Source: Streptomyces albicerus (GTDB lineage: Bacteria; Actinomycetota; Actinomycetes; Streptomycetales; Streptomycetaceae). Taken from it: 64,000 nt of DNA. The position numbers and the translations under genes were made by a program. Numbering within the stretch: position 1 is the stretch's first letter; every line of letters begins with the position of its first letter. Under the pieces are notes generated by a model that worked only from the letters and a program-made list of their open reading frames with translations, searched no databases and had not been told where the DNA came from. The DNA lies in contig NZ_VWMY01000001.1 of NCBI RefSeq assembly GCF_008905045.1, forward strand, positions 264,673 to 328,672. The letters run 5' to 3'. Positions 19,108 to 27,701 of this stretch are shown in pieces.

Positions 19108-20436
19108 ATGAGAAGACTCATCGGCACCCTGATGGCCGGCGCGCTGGCCGTCGCCGGGCTCACCACCGCCGCCGCCACGGCTCCCGCGGCGGCCGCCGCC
19201 CCCTCGTCGGGCACGTTCAACGTCCTCACGTACAACGTCGCGGGCCTCCCGGAAGGGCTGAGCTCCGGCAACCCGGCGAAGAACACCCCGCTGATCTCCC
19301 CGCGGCTCGGGGCGTACGACATCGTGAACGTGCAGGAGGACTTCAACTACCACGCGGCGCTGTACGCGGGCGACAACCACCCGCACCGCACGGCGACCAG
19401 CGGCGGTGTGCCCTTCGGCGACGGCCTCAACACCCTGTCGGACTACGCGTTCGACGACTTCGAGCGGGTGAAGTGGAACGACTGCACCGGCACCAACTGC
19501 CTTACGCCGAAGGGCTTTTCGCTGGCCCGGGTCCGGCTGGCCGAGGGTGTCTTCGTCGACCTCTACAACGTGCACACGAACGCGGACTCGACGGACGACG
19601 CCCTCGCCGCCCGCCGCAAGAACGTCGACCAGCTCTCCGACTTCATCCAGGCGAACTCCTCGGGCAACGCGGTGATCGTCATGGGCGACACCAACACCCG
19701 CTACACGCGCTCCGGTGACAACATCCGCACCCTGGCGAGCGAGAACGGTCTGACCGACGCGTGGGTCCAGCTGGTCCGCGGCGGCAACGCCCCCGCGCAG
19801 GGCAGCGACGCGATCGTCTGCCCCGAGACCGCGCCGACCAACGACTGCGAGGTCGTGGACAAGGTCCTCTACCGCGGCAGCGACCTGCTGAACCTCTCCG
19901 CCACCCGCTACAACAACGACTGGGCGAAGTTCCTGGACTCGGCCGGCGGCAACCTCTCCGACCACTTCCCGCACGCCGTCGACTTCTCCTGGACGCTGCC
20001 CTCGAAGCTCCGGGCGAGCGACGTCTTCGGCGGTCCGCACGGCACGGCGTTCAACGACGCGGACAACCTGCCGGCGACCGTGTCACCGCGCACGCTGACG
20101 CTGCGCGGCGCCTCCCGCCTCGACGCGGTGTCGCTCACGCACGACGGCGGTACGTCCCTGACCCACGGCGGCACGGGCGGTACGGCCGCCTCCCTCACCC
20201 TCGCCGCCGGCGAACACCTCACCTCGGTGAAGCTCACACGCGCCCAGAAGGACGGCAGGACCCGCGTCTTCTCGGCTGCCTTCACCACCGACAAGTCCCG
20301 TACGGTGACGGCCGGTTCGGCCACCTCCGACGCCGTGACGTACACGGCCCCGGCCGGCTGGCAGATCGTCGGCTTCACGGGCCGGGCGGGCAGCGAGATC
20401 GACAAGCTGGGTGTGCTTTACGCGCCGATCGGCTGA
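19108..20436 (+). CDS. Secreted sphingomyelinase-like phosphodiesterase with jacalin-like domain
   Basis: A 442-residue exported enzyme of the endonuclease/exonuclease/phosphatase superfamily. A Sec signal peptide (residues 1-31) is followed by the catalytic fold: NVLTYNVAG, the metal Glu in VNVQEDFNY, the Asp/Asn pair in VIVMGDTNTR (about 190), and the catalytic DH in GNLSDHFPH (about 282). The last 140 residues (RASDVFGGPHGTAFND onward) resemble a jacalin-like beta-prism lectin, probably for cell-surface targeting. It likely hydrolyses a phosphodiester lipid outside the cell. The order matches secreted neutral sphingomyelinases, but nuclease activity cannot be excluded. Confidence 0.85.
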   Translation: MRRLIGTLMAGALAVAGLTTAAATAPAAAAAPSSGTFNVLTYNVAGLPEGLSSGNPAKNTPLISPRLGAYDIVNVQEDFNYHAALYAGDNHPHRTATSGGVPFGDGLNTLSDYAFDDFERVKWNDCTGTNCLTPKGFSLARVRLAEGVFVDLYNVHTNADSTDDALAARRKNVDQLSDFIQANSSGNAVIVMGDTNTRYTRSGDNIRTLASENGLTDAWVQLVRGGNAPAQGSDAIVCPETAPTNDCEVVDKVLYRGSDLLNLSATRYNNDWAKFLDSAGGNLSDHFPHAVDFSWTLPSKLRASDVFGGPHGTAFNDADNLPATVSPRTLTLRGASRLDAVSLTHDGGTSLTHGGTGGTAASLTLAAGEHLTSVKLTRAQKDGRTRVFSAAFTTDKSRTVTAGSATSDAVTYTAPAGWQIVGFTGRAGSEIDKLGVLYAPIG

Positions 20437-20456
20437 CCCGCCGAGACGGCGGCACC

Positions 20457-20499
20457 GCGCCCCGTAAGGGGCGCGGGGAACTGCGCGATCAGCCCCCAC
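20457..20499 (+). repeat. Dispersed Streptomyces 3' hairpin repeat, copy A
   Basis: A hairpin GCGCCCCGTAAGGGGCGC (20457-20474) is followed by the conserved tail GGGGAACTGCGCGATCAGCC. Near-identical copies occur at 28267, 51740 and (reversed) 54716. This copy begins 21 bp after the phosphodiesterase stop, in the same orientation, so it may serve as terminator or mRNA 3' end. The family is common between genes in Streptomyces. Confidence 0.8.
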
Positions 20500-20561
20500 C
20501 GGCCCGCGCTCGCGGCGGAGCCGCATATCGATACAGCATTACCGTTCCTCCAGCGGAGCGC

Positions 20562-21377
20562 TTACGCCTTGCGTCCGGCCCCGCACCACATGGGCAACCC
20601 GTCGGGGCCGGGCGCGTCGTCGGGGGCGGGCCGCCACTCGGGCAGCTGGACGACTCCCGGGTCGAGCAGCGTGGTGCCGTCGAAGAACCGTGTGACGTCG
20701 GCGTGCGAGCGCGGGGTGGCGGCCGCGTGCTCGGCGGCCCGTTCGTTGTAGACGCGCATCGACTCGGCGACCTCGTCGGCTCCGATGTCCGAGGCCGGGT
20801 GCGAGAGGACGAGGTGGCTGCCGGGGGCGAGCGCGTCGAGGAGGCGGCGGGTGAGGGCGTACGGATCGTCGGCGTCCGGGATGTACTGCAGGATCGCCAC
20901 GAGCATGAGACCCACGGGCCGCGACAGGTCCAGCGTCTCCCGCGCAGAGGTGAGGATGCGGTCCACGTCGTGCAGGTCCGCCTCCACGTACTCCGTCGCC
21001 CCCTCCTCGGTGCTCACCAGCAGCGCCTGGCCGTGGGCCAGCACGATCGGGTCGTTGTCGACGTACACGACCCGGGCGCCGGGGTCGATCCGCTGGGCCA
21101 CCTCGTGGGTGTTGTCGGCGGTGGGGATTCCGGTCCCGATGTCGAGGAACTGCCGGATCCCCGCCGTCCTGACCAGCTCGCGAACCGCCCGTCCCAGGAA
21201 GGCCCGGTTGGCCCTGACCGCGGGGACGATCTCCGGGTTAGCCGCGGCCGCCAGCTCCGCGGCCTCCTGGTCGGCCGGGTAGTTGTCCTTGCCGCCCAGC
21301 CAGGCGTTGTAGACCCGCGCCGGATGCGCCACCGCCGAGTTGATCGGCACCATCCCGCCGCCCGGACGCTCGTACAT
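20562..21377 (-). CDS. SAM-dependent methyltransferase (DUF574 family)
   Basis: A 271-residue protein of the Methyltransf_19 (PF04672) family, which is heavily expanded in Streptomyces. PARVYNAWLGGKDNYPADQEAA near the N-terminus is the family landmark. LDIGTGIPTADNTHEVAQ is the SAM-binding motif I, and VYVDNDPIVLAH follows as motif II. ATG 21377 was chosen for its GGGGAG site 9 bases upstream; ATG 21404 would add nine residues but has GGGAGG directly abutting the start. The substrate is unknown. It ends the convergent pair with the phosphodiesterase, separated by repeat copy A. Confidence 0.88.
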   Translation of the reverse strand: MYERPGGGMVPINSAVAHPARVYNAWLGGKDNYPADQEAAELAAAANPEIVPAVRANRAFLGRAVRELVRTAGIRQFLDIGTGIPTADNTHEVAQRIDPGARVVYVDNDPIVLAHGQALLVSTEEGATEYVEADLHDVDRILTSARETLDLSRPVGLMLVAILQYIPDADDPYALTRRLLDALAPGSHLVLSHPASDIGADEVAESMRVYNERAAEHAAATPRSHADVTRFFDGTTLLDPGVVQLPEWRPAPDDAPGPDGLPMWCGAGRKA

Positions 21378-21486
21378 CGCACTCAACTCCCCACTCGCCG
21401 GCATCCTCCCGCCACGGGCACAGTAGCCGACGCCGAAACACCAACTACCTTGCAGGCCACGCCAGTTGTCCAACCGGCCGGCATCG

Positions 21487-22410
21487 TCACGCGTAGTCCG
21501 CCGCGTCCCCGTCCGGGGCCAGCCGCATCCAGGAGTGAAGGTACTCGCGTCTCGTCCGGCCGGGCGGCAGGGCGGATGCCAGGGCGCGCAGGACCCGGGC
21601 CGGGGCGTCCCCCGTGTACTGCTCCAGGCGTGGGGTGGCCCTGAACAGGAGTCGGCCGCCGGGGAGCTCGGTCACCTCGTGGAAGGCACCCGACGCGCGC
21701 AGTACCTCCGGGCCGCCGAGCCGGGCCGCCACGTCCGGGGAGCAGAGGGTGGCCCACGCATAGCCACGGAGCGTCTCGTGGCTGTGCGGGACCGTCTCCT
21801 GGGGCGCGAGGCTCAGCATCCGCTCCAGCGCCGTGCCGTACGCCGTGTCCGCGTCGTCCGTGACATGCCCGTACGAGGCGTTCAGGCGGACGGCCCAGGC
21901 GCCGAGGAGGTCGAGCCACCGCTGCTGGACCGCCTCGGAGTCTCGCCACGGCACCAGGGGGGCGGGGGCCGAGGCCGCGAAACGGGTCCACTCGGGGGCG
22001 TCGGGCAGCCGGCGGAACTCGACGGACACCGCGTGCTCGGGCTCCACGGGGTGCCCGCGCGCGTCCAACGGGTGCATCAGGAGCACGCATTTGTACGGCG
22101 CCGAGGGCGTGCCGAGCGAGGACAGCAGCCGTTGCCAGGTCCGTCGCGTATAGCGGGTCTGTCTCATGTTCGCGCCGCGCGGGCTGCGTTGGATCAGCAG
22201 TTGCGCGCTCACCCCGTGCGGCGGACCCCATGGTGCGTCCGGGTTCTCCTCGTCCGGGCCCGGTGCCGCGGGCTCGGCGGCCAGGCCCGGCTCGTACTCG
22301 GGGAACAGCTCGGCCCTGGCCTCGGTCAGCCAGGCGGTGGCCGGCCGGGCGAAGTCCTCCGCCCGGCCGCCGGTCCGGCAGTCCAGCTCCAGCTCCAGCT
22401 CACCCGTCAT
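21487..22410 (-). CDS. Candidate immunity protein for the adjacent Rhs toxin
   Basis: A 307-residue cytosolic protein with no signal or membrane helix. It begins 84 bp after the stop of the Rhs toxin gene on the same strand, the usual place for an immunity gene. The C-terminal half (LRGYAWATLCSPDVAARLGG, then a beta pair with LPGGRLLFRATPRLE, then LRALASALPPG) recalls the DUF3396 type VI immunity family. The N-terminal half includes PEHAVSVEFRRL and RWLDLLGAWAVRLNASYGHV. The family assignment comes from memory of motifs and is tentative; the immunity role is inferred mainly from position. Confidence 0.6.
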   Translation of the reverse strand: MTGELELELDCRTGGRAEDFARPATAWLTEARAELFPEYEPGLAAEPAAPGPDEENPDAPWGPPHGVSAQLLIQRSPRGANMRQTRYTRRTWQRLLSSLGTPSAPYKCVLLMHPLDARGHPVEPEHAVSVEFRRLPDAPEWTRFAASAPAPLVPWRDSEAVQQRWLDLLGAWAVRLNASYGHVTDDADTAYGTALERMLSLAPQETVPHSHETLRGYAWATLCSPDVAARLGGPEVLRASGAFHEVTELPGGRLLFRATPRLEQYTGDAPARVLRALASALPPGRTRREYLHSWMRLAPDGDAADYA

Positions 22411-22494
22411 GCGCCCATTGCACCATCTCTCTAGGGCCCTCCCTCTTGCACCATCCCGCGTCGGCCGGAGCAGAAGCCGGATCAGAAGGCCGGA

Positions 22495-25400
22495 TCAGGA
22501 GAACGCGAGGCCGCCGAGCAGTCCGCCCACGACGGCGCCCCCGACGCCGAAGGTCAGCGCTCCGACGACGACCGCGCCCGCGACGACACCGGCGCCGACG
22601 GCGACGTCTCCCCAGTCCACGCTCGGGGCCTGCGGTGCCGGATCGGGCTGGCGCGGTTGCGGTTTCGGCTCCTCCTCGGGGACGGGCTGCCTGATCGGCT
22701 GCGGCAGCGGATCCGGGACGGGGGGCTTTCGCGTGGGGCGTTTGGGCCGCTTCTTGACGTAGACGACCGCGCCGTCCTTGTTGAAGTCCGGGGAGTAGAC
22801 GTAGTGGAAGTCCCTGCCGTCCCGGGAGACGTACGGCACCTGGCGCGTCCGCTCCATGGGGTCCCCGGGAGCCGCGGGCTGACCCACGTATCCCTTGTAC
22901 GCCGTCATATAGTGCTGGACCTCGTCCCTCGCGAGCCGGACGGCCGGGCCGACACCCGACTTGCCCGACTTCACCTCCCAGATCAGGGCCGTCTTGTCGG
23001 TGTGCTGGTAGATGATGTCGATCTTGCCCGGCTCGCCGGTGCCGTTCTTCGAGGCCCCGGGGATCGAGAACTCGGGGTTGGACTGGGTGCGGCCGCCCGC
23101 GCTGGGCCCGAACCGGCGCCGCATCTGGGTGGCGAGCTGGTTCCTGGCCGTGTCCCTGGCCAGGTTGTGCAGCGTCGTCTTGTCCCCGCCGGGACCGGCC
23201 GCGGCCCGGGCGACGGCCGACTGCACCGTGCTGCGCGCCTGGGAGCGGAGCGAGGCCGTCGCGGCCAGCGGCGTCGCGGCGCCCACCGCGCCGGCGGGGG
23301 CGACCAGCAGGCCGAGCGGATCGGTGTTGTTCAGCGGGTCGTTGGCGGCGTAGGTGTAGGGGTGGTCGGCGTTGTCCGGGCCCATGTCCTGGACCGTGAT
23401 CGGGTCGCGCGTGCTGTAGCGGCCCAGGCGGGTGTCGTACCAGCGTGCCCGGAGGTAGAGCTCCGAGCCGCTCGCCAGCTCTCCCCGGTAACCGAAGCGC
23501 GGGAGCTGGGGGTCGGGGAGCCGGTGGCCGTGGTCGCCGTGCCCGTGCCCGTGCTCGTCGTGCCCCCGGTCACGGTCGCCGTCGTGCTCCCGGTCGCGGT
23601 CGCCGTGGTCCCAGTCATCGCCGTGTGACCCGTGTCCATGTCCATGTCCGGGGCCGTGCCCGTGTCCGTGGTCTTCAGGAGCACCGAAGCTCGCGTACCG
23701 CTCCGCCTGCGCCCACGCCCGGGTCTCGTGCGTGCGGATCGTCGAACCGGCCGAGTCGCGGTGGAACGTCTCCGAGTCCTCCCTCCAGTTGGCGAAGACC
23801 CGCCCGTAGCCGTAGGTGAAGTCCGCGTTATAGCGGCTGGGGTGGCCGCGCTCGGTGTCGGCGAGTGCCGGGTCGGCGCGCTGGGTGAGGATCTGCGGGA
23901 TCCGGTCCCAGCTCCACCGGTAGCGCACGGACGCCGTGCGCTCCGTCTCGTGCCGCTCGTCGACATTGGCGAGCACGAGGAGGGTGAGCAGGCCGTCGCC
24001 GTTGTACGTCGCCTCGGTCCGCTCGGCGGGGCGGACTCCGGTGCGCTCCACCTTCACCGCGCGCCCGAAACCGTCGTACGTGATCGACCGCAGCTCGTCG
24101 CCGGTCCGCTCCTCGGTGAGACGGCCCGCGGAGTCGTACGTGTAGTGGGTCCGCTGCCCGTGGGCCTCGGAGCGGATGAGCTGGTCGGCGTCGTCGTAGC
24201 GGTAGTGGGTGTGGTGCTCGCCGTGCCGGAGCAGGACGCGGTTGCCCACCGCGTCGTAGCGGAAGTGCAGGCGGTCGCGGCTGAGTTCGTGCCAGAAGCC
24301 GTTCTCCTCACGCGGCAGGTGCGCCCACTCCCGCGGCTCCTCGTGCCACTCGTGCCCTTCATGGCCGTGGTCGTCGTGCCCGGGCCCGGCTGCCCACGGC
24401 CAGTGCCGCTGGTGCCAGTGCCGCTGACCGACCAGCTGCCCCAGGCGGTCGTAGCGGTACGCGCGGAAGTGGTCGTCGTCGCGCTGGGTGAGGAGTTTGC
24501 CGTCCGGGTCGTACGTGAACTCGCTCCGGCTGACCGGCCGTCCGTCGCGTACCGTCTCGAACCGTGCGAGCAGTCCCTGGTCGTAGTGGTAGCGCCGGGC
24601 ATGTCGTCCGGGGAGCTGTTCGGTCAGCAGCCGTCCGTCGGGATCGAGTGCGTACGAGACGTGTCCGGCCCGCTCGTCGTGCAGCCCGACCAGCTTTCCG
24701 TTGAGGTTGTAGCGGTAGCTCACGTCCCGGCCGTCCGGGTAGTTGAGCTTCGTGCGCCGTCCGGTCCTGTCGTACTCCGCCTTGAAGACGGCTCCGTCGG
24801 GACCGGTGACGCTCACCCTGTGTCCGGCCCGGTCGTAGGCGTAGCGGGTGGTGCCGCTGCCGTCGGTCATGCTGGTGCAACGCCCGAGCTTGTCGTACGT
24901 GAAGGTGACCTTCGTGCCGTCGTCGGCCCGGCGTTCGACGCAACGTTTCTCGGCGTCGTAGCGGAAGTGCTGTGCCTCGCCGTCCGGCTCGGTGATCCGG
25001 ACGAGGTTGCCGGACTTGTCGTAGGCGCGGCGGGTCGTGCGGCCGAGCGGGTCGGTCTCGGTGAGGAGCCGGCCCGCCTTGTCGTAGGTGTAGCGGGTGA
25101 CGTTGCCGTTGGCGTCCGTCACGGAGATGAGGCGGCCCGCGCTGTCGTAGCCGTACTGGGTCGCGTTGCCCTCTCCGTTGACCACCGACGTGAGGTTTCC
25201 GGTCGCGTCGTGGCGGAAGCGGGTGGTGATGCCGCTCGGTAGGGTCTCGGAGGTCTCCTCGCCCCGCTCGTTGTAGGTGTGGCGGGTCACCCAGCCGCGC
25301 GGGTCGACGGTGGCGACCAGGCGGCCCGCCGCGTCGTACTCGGTGCGTGTGATGAGTCCGGCGGGCGTCGTCACGGATATCCGGCGGCCGTTGGCGTCGT

Positions 25401-27456
25401 ACGCGTAGCGCGTCACGCCGCCTTCCGGGTCGACGACCTCGCGGACCAGGCCGCGGCTGTCGTGACGCACGCTCAGCCGGTGGCCGTCGGGGTCGGTCAC
25501 GGCGGTCAGACGGCCCGCGGAAGTCCACTCGTTCTTGGCCTGCGCGCCGTTCGGGTCGGTGACCCTGACCGGCATCCCGCCTTTGTCGTAGGCGATCCGC
25601 CAGGTGCCGCCTCCGGCGTCGGTGACCTGGGTGAGGCGGCCCGCAGGGTCGTAGGCGTTACGGGTCTTGCCGCCTCCCGCTCCGGTGATGGCGACGGGCA
25701 GGCCCCGCGCGTCGCACTCGACCCGGCTGGTGCCGGAGGGGTCCTTCTGCTCGGCGAGGTTGCCGTCGGCGTCGAAGCCGAACTCCGTGACCCCGCCCTC
25801 GGGATCGGTGGCCTTGGTGACGCGGCCGAGCGCGTCGTGCTCGTAGCGCGTCTCGCCGCCCTCGGGGTCCGTGACCCGGGTCAGGTTGCCGTCCTCGTCG
25901 TAGGCGTACGTCGTGGTGTGGCCCAGGGGGTCGGTGGCCGAGGTGCGGTTGCCTGCGTCGTCGTAGGTGTACGTCGTGGTCCCGCCCGAGCCGTCGGTCT
26001 GCTCCAGCAGCAGTCCGCCCGGCGAGTAGCGGTAGGTGTTGCGCGTGCTGAGGGGGTCACGGTGCTCGGTGACCCGGCCGTCGGCGTCGTGGCTCCAGTG
26101 GGAGACGTTCCCGTCGGGGGCGGTCAGCTCCGTCTGGTTGCCGCGCTCGTCGTAGCCGATGCGGGTGACCTGGCCGCCCGGGTCGGTGATGGCGGTGAGG
26201 TTGCCGTGGCTGTCCTGTTCGTAGCGGGTGGTGAGGTCGTCGGGGTCGGTCTCGGAGGTGATGAGGCCGTTCTCGACCGTGCGCCGGGTACGGGCGCCGC
26301 CGGGCTCGGTGACGGTGGTGGGGATGTGGCTTTCGCCGGTGTACTCGTAGCGGGTGGGTTCGTCGCCCGGCTCCGCGGCGGTGACGACCCGGTCGGCGTC
26401 GTCGTAGGTGAAGCGCGTGACGGCTCCGGCGAAGTCGCTGGTCAGCAGGTTGTCGCGGGCGTCCCACGTCTGCGTCAGCTCGCCGCCGGAGGGCGTGGTC
26501 GCGCGAACGAGGCGTCCGCGCCTGTCGTAGCCGAAGGTCGCGGTGTGACCGGCCTGGTCGGTGCGGGCGGTCAGCCGGCCGTCGGCGTTCGCCCGGAACA
26601 CGGCCCGGGCCCCGGAGGGGCGGCTGGTGACCGTGGTGGTGCCCGGCGGCTCGTCGTAGCCGAACTCGGTGGCGCCGCCGGAGGGCAGGCCCTGGCGCAC
26701 CACCCGTCCCTCGTCGTCATAGCGGTTGGTGACGGTCACCGTGCCGTCCTCGTCGGTGACCTTCGCGAGTTGTCCCTGAGCCGTGCTCTCGTACCGGGTC
26801 ACGCCGCCGCCCGGAGCGGTCACGGACCGCAGGGTGCCGTCCTCTCCGTACGCGTACGAGACGGTGCGTCCGTCGTCGGCGGTGACCGAGACGAGCCGGC
26901 CCTCCGCGTCATGGGCGAGATTGAGGTGCCGGCCCAGCGAGTGCTGGACGCGCAGCAGCCTGTCCTCGTCCCCGTAGGTGAGCGTGACCCGGCGGCTCTC
27001 GCGGGTGATGGTGGTCAGCCGTCCTGATGCGGTGAAGTGCCGGCGCTCCCCGGAGTTGAAGCGCACCGTGCGGCTGCCGTCCTCGTCCTCCGTGAGGTCG
27101 GCGGCGAGATCCTGCGGGCGTACGAACCTGCCGCTCTTGTTCCGGGTGAAGACCAGTACCCGGCCGTCGTCGTCGTGGAAGGCGACCGCGCCCTCCGGAC
27201 GGTCCGTCAGGTGCGAGCTGAAGGAGGTGGTCCAGCCGCGGCCCGGCGAACCGTCCTCCGTGGCACGTGAGTTGTACGTACGCCGCCAGTCCAGGAGTCC
27301 CAACAGCGGGTCGGGGAAGGAGAGGTCGACGGTCTCCTGCGTGTGGTTGCCGGTCGCCGTGCTGACCCCCGATCCGGCGAAACCGTAGCCGGGATGTCGG
27401 CCGAGTAACTCGGGCAAGGGACGTGTGACCTGGCTGGATTCCTCGGAATTGGGCAT
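22495..27456 (-). CDS. Rhs/YD-repeat polymorphic toxin with nuclease-like C-terminus
   Basis: A 1653-residue protein. An N-terminal DUF6531-like region (GSGVSTATGNHTQETVDLSFPDP) leads into more than 30 YD repeats of the type YDxxGRLxxVTDPxG, the shell that encloses toxins. The shell ends with the Rhs core junction RARWYDTRLGRYSTRDPI and NDPLNNTDPLGL (about residues 1328-1383). The C-terminal region carries a PD-(D/E)XK-like motif, KIDIIYQ then LIWEVKSGKSG (about 1478-1502), suggesting DNase or RNase activity. A Pro-rich linker and a hydrophobic Gly/Ala/Val tail finish the protein. Two His-rich insertions sit at about 1005-1045 and 1257-1312. No secretion signal is visible. ATG 27456 has GGAG 7 bases upstream. 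Confidence 0.9.
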   Translation of the reverse strand: MPNSEESSQVTRPLPELLGRHPGYGFAGSGVSTATGNHTQETVDLSFPDPLLGLLDWRRTYNSRATEDGSPGRGWTTSFSSHLTDRPEGAVAFHDDDGRVLVFTRNKSGRFVRPQDLAADLTEDEDGSRTVRFNSGERRHFTASGRLTTITRESRRVTLTYGDEDRLLRVQHSLGRHLNLAHDAEGRLVSVTADDGRTVSYAYGEDGTLRSVTAPGGGVTRYESTAQGQLAKVTDEDGTVTVTNRYDDEGRVVRQGLPSGGATEFGYDEPPGTTTVTSRPSGARAVFRANADGRLTARTDQAGHTATFGYDRRGRLVRATTPSGGELTQTWDARDNLLTSDFAGAVTRFTYDDADRVVTAAEPGDEPTRYEYTGESHIPTTVTEPGGARTRRTVENGLITSETDPDDLTTRYEQDSHGNLTAITDPGGQVTRIGYDERGNQTELTAPDGNVSHWSHDADGRVTEHRDPLSTRNTYRYSPGGLLLEQTDGSGGTTTYTYDDAGNRTSATDPLGHTTTYAYDEDGNLTRVTDPEGGETRYEHDALGRVTKATDPEGGVTEFGFDADGNLAEQKDPSGTSRVECDARGLPVAITGAGGGKTRNAYDPAGRLTQVTDAGGGTWRIAYDKGGMPVRVTDPNGAQAKNEWTSAGRLTAVTDPDGHRLSVRHDSRGLVREVVDPEGGVTRYAYDANGRRISVTTPAGLITRTEYDAAGRLVATVDPRGWVTRHTYNERGEETSETLPSGITTRFRHDATGNLTSVVNGEGNATQYGYDSAGRLISVTDANGNVTRYTYDKAGRLLTETDPLGRTTRRAYDKSGNLVRITEPDGEAQHFRYDAEKRCVERRADDGTKVTFTYDKLGRCTSMTDGSGTTRYAYDRAGHRVSVTGPDGAVFKAEYDRTGRRTKLNYPDGRDVSYRYNLNGKLVGLHDERAGHVSYALDPDGRLLTEQLPGRHARRYHYDQGLLARFETVRDGRPVSRSEFTYDPDGKLLTQRDDDHFRAYRYDRLGQLVGQRHWHQRHWPWAAGPGHDDHGHEGHEWHEEPREWAHLPREENGFWHELSRDRLHFRYDAVGNRVLLRHGEHHTHYRYDDADQLIRSEAHGQRTHYTYDSAGRLTEERTGDELRSITYDGFGRAVKVERTGVRPAERTEATYNGDGLLTLLVLANVDERHETERTASVRYRWSWDRIPQILTQRADPALADTERGHPSRYNADFTYGYGRVFANWREDSETFHRDSAGSTIRTHETRAWAQAERYASFGAPEDHGHGHGPGHGHGHGSHGDDWDHGDRDREHDGDRDRGHDEHGHGHGDHGHRLPDPQLPRFGYRGELASGSELYLRARWYDTRLGRYSTRDPITVQDMGPDNADHPYTYAANDPLNNTDPLGLLVAPAGAVGAATPLAATASLRSQARSTVQSAVARAAAGPGGDKTTLHNLARDTARNQLATQMRRRFGPSAGGRTQSNPEFSIPGASKNGTGEPGKIDIIYQHTDKTALIWEVKSGKSGVGPAVRLARDEVQHYMTAYKGYVGQPAAPGDPMERTRQVPYVSRDGRDFHYVYSPDFNKDGAVVYVKKRPKRPTRKPPVPDPLPQPIRQPVPEEEPKPQPRQPDPAPQAPSVDWGDVAVGAGVVAGAVVVGALTFGVGGAVVGGLLGGLAFS

Positions 27457-27643
27457 GAAGCGACTCCGCCCTGCGGCTCGGCTCACGCGGGGCCACCCCC
27501 CGCTCCCGTCCCTCCCAGCCCTACCACGGGCCCCTCAGGCCGCACTACCGCCGACGATGCGTCTCAGCCACAGCCGCAACCACAGCCGCGGCCGCGGCAC
27601 CTCGGCGTCTGCTTCCGCGACGCCGGCTGTGCATACTAGGCCT

Positions 27644-27664
27644 TTGCCTAAATATCCTAGGCAA
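27644..27664. promoter_or_regulatory. Putative TetR operator
   Basis: A 21-bp dyad with perfect 7-base arms TTGCCTA (27644-27650) and TAGGCAA (27658-27664) around AATATCC. It overlaps a second dyad, TAGGC (27637-27641) with GCCTA (27646-27650). The centre is 48 bp ahead of the TetR start, the usual place for autoregulation. Confidence 0.6.
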
Positions 27665-27701
27665 CCCGGATTCAACCCCAGGCTTGCGGAGGTGATCGCG
27701 C

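Noticed and set aside
23632..27027. Two long open frames on the plus strand opposite the Rhs gene
   Set aside because: Their products are Val/Arg/Gly/Ala-rich with no domain. They follow from the regular YD-repeat codons and high GC of the minus-strand gene.
22495..27456. YD repeats considered as a CRISPR-like or tandem DNA repeat array
   Set aside because: The repetition is at protein level with divergent DNA; no constant repeat/spacer pattern exists.
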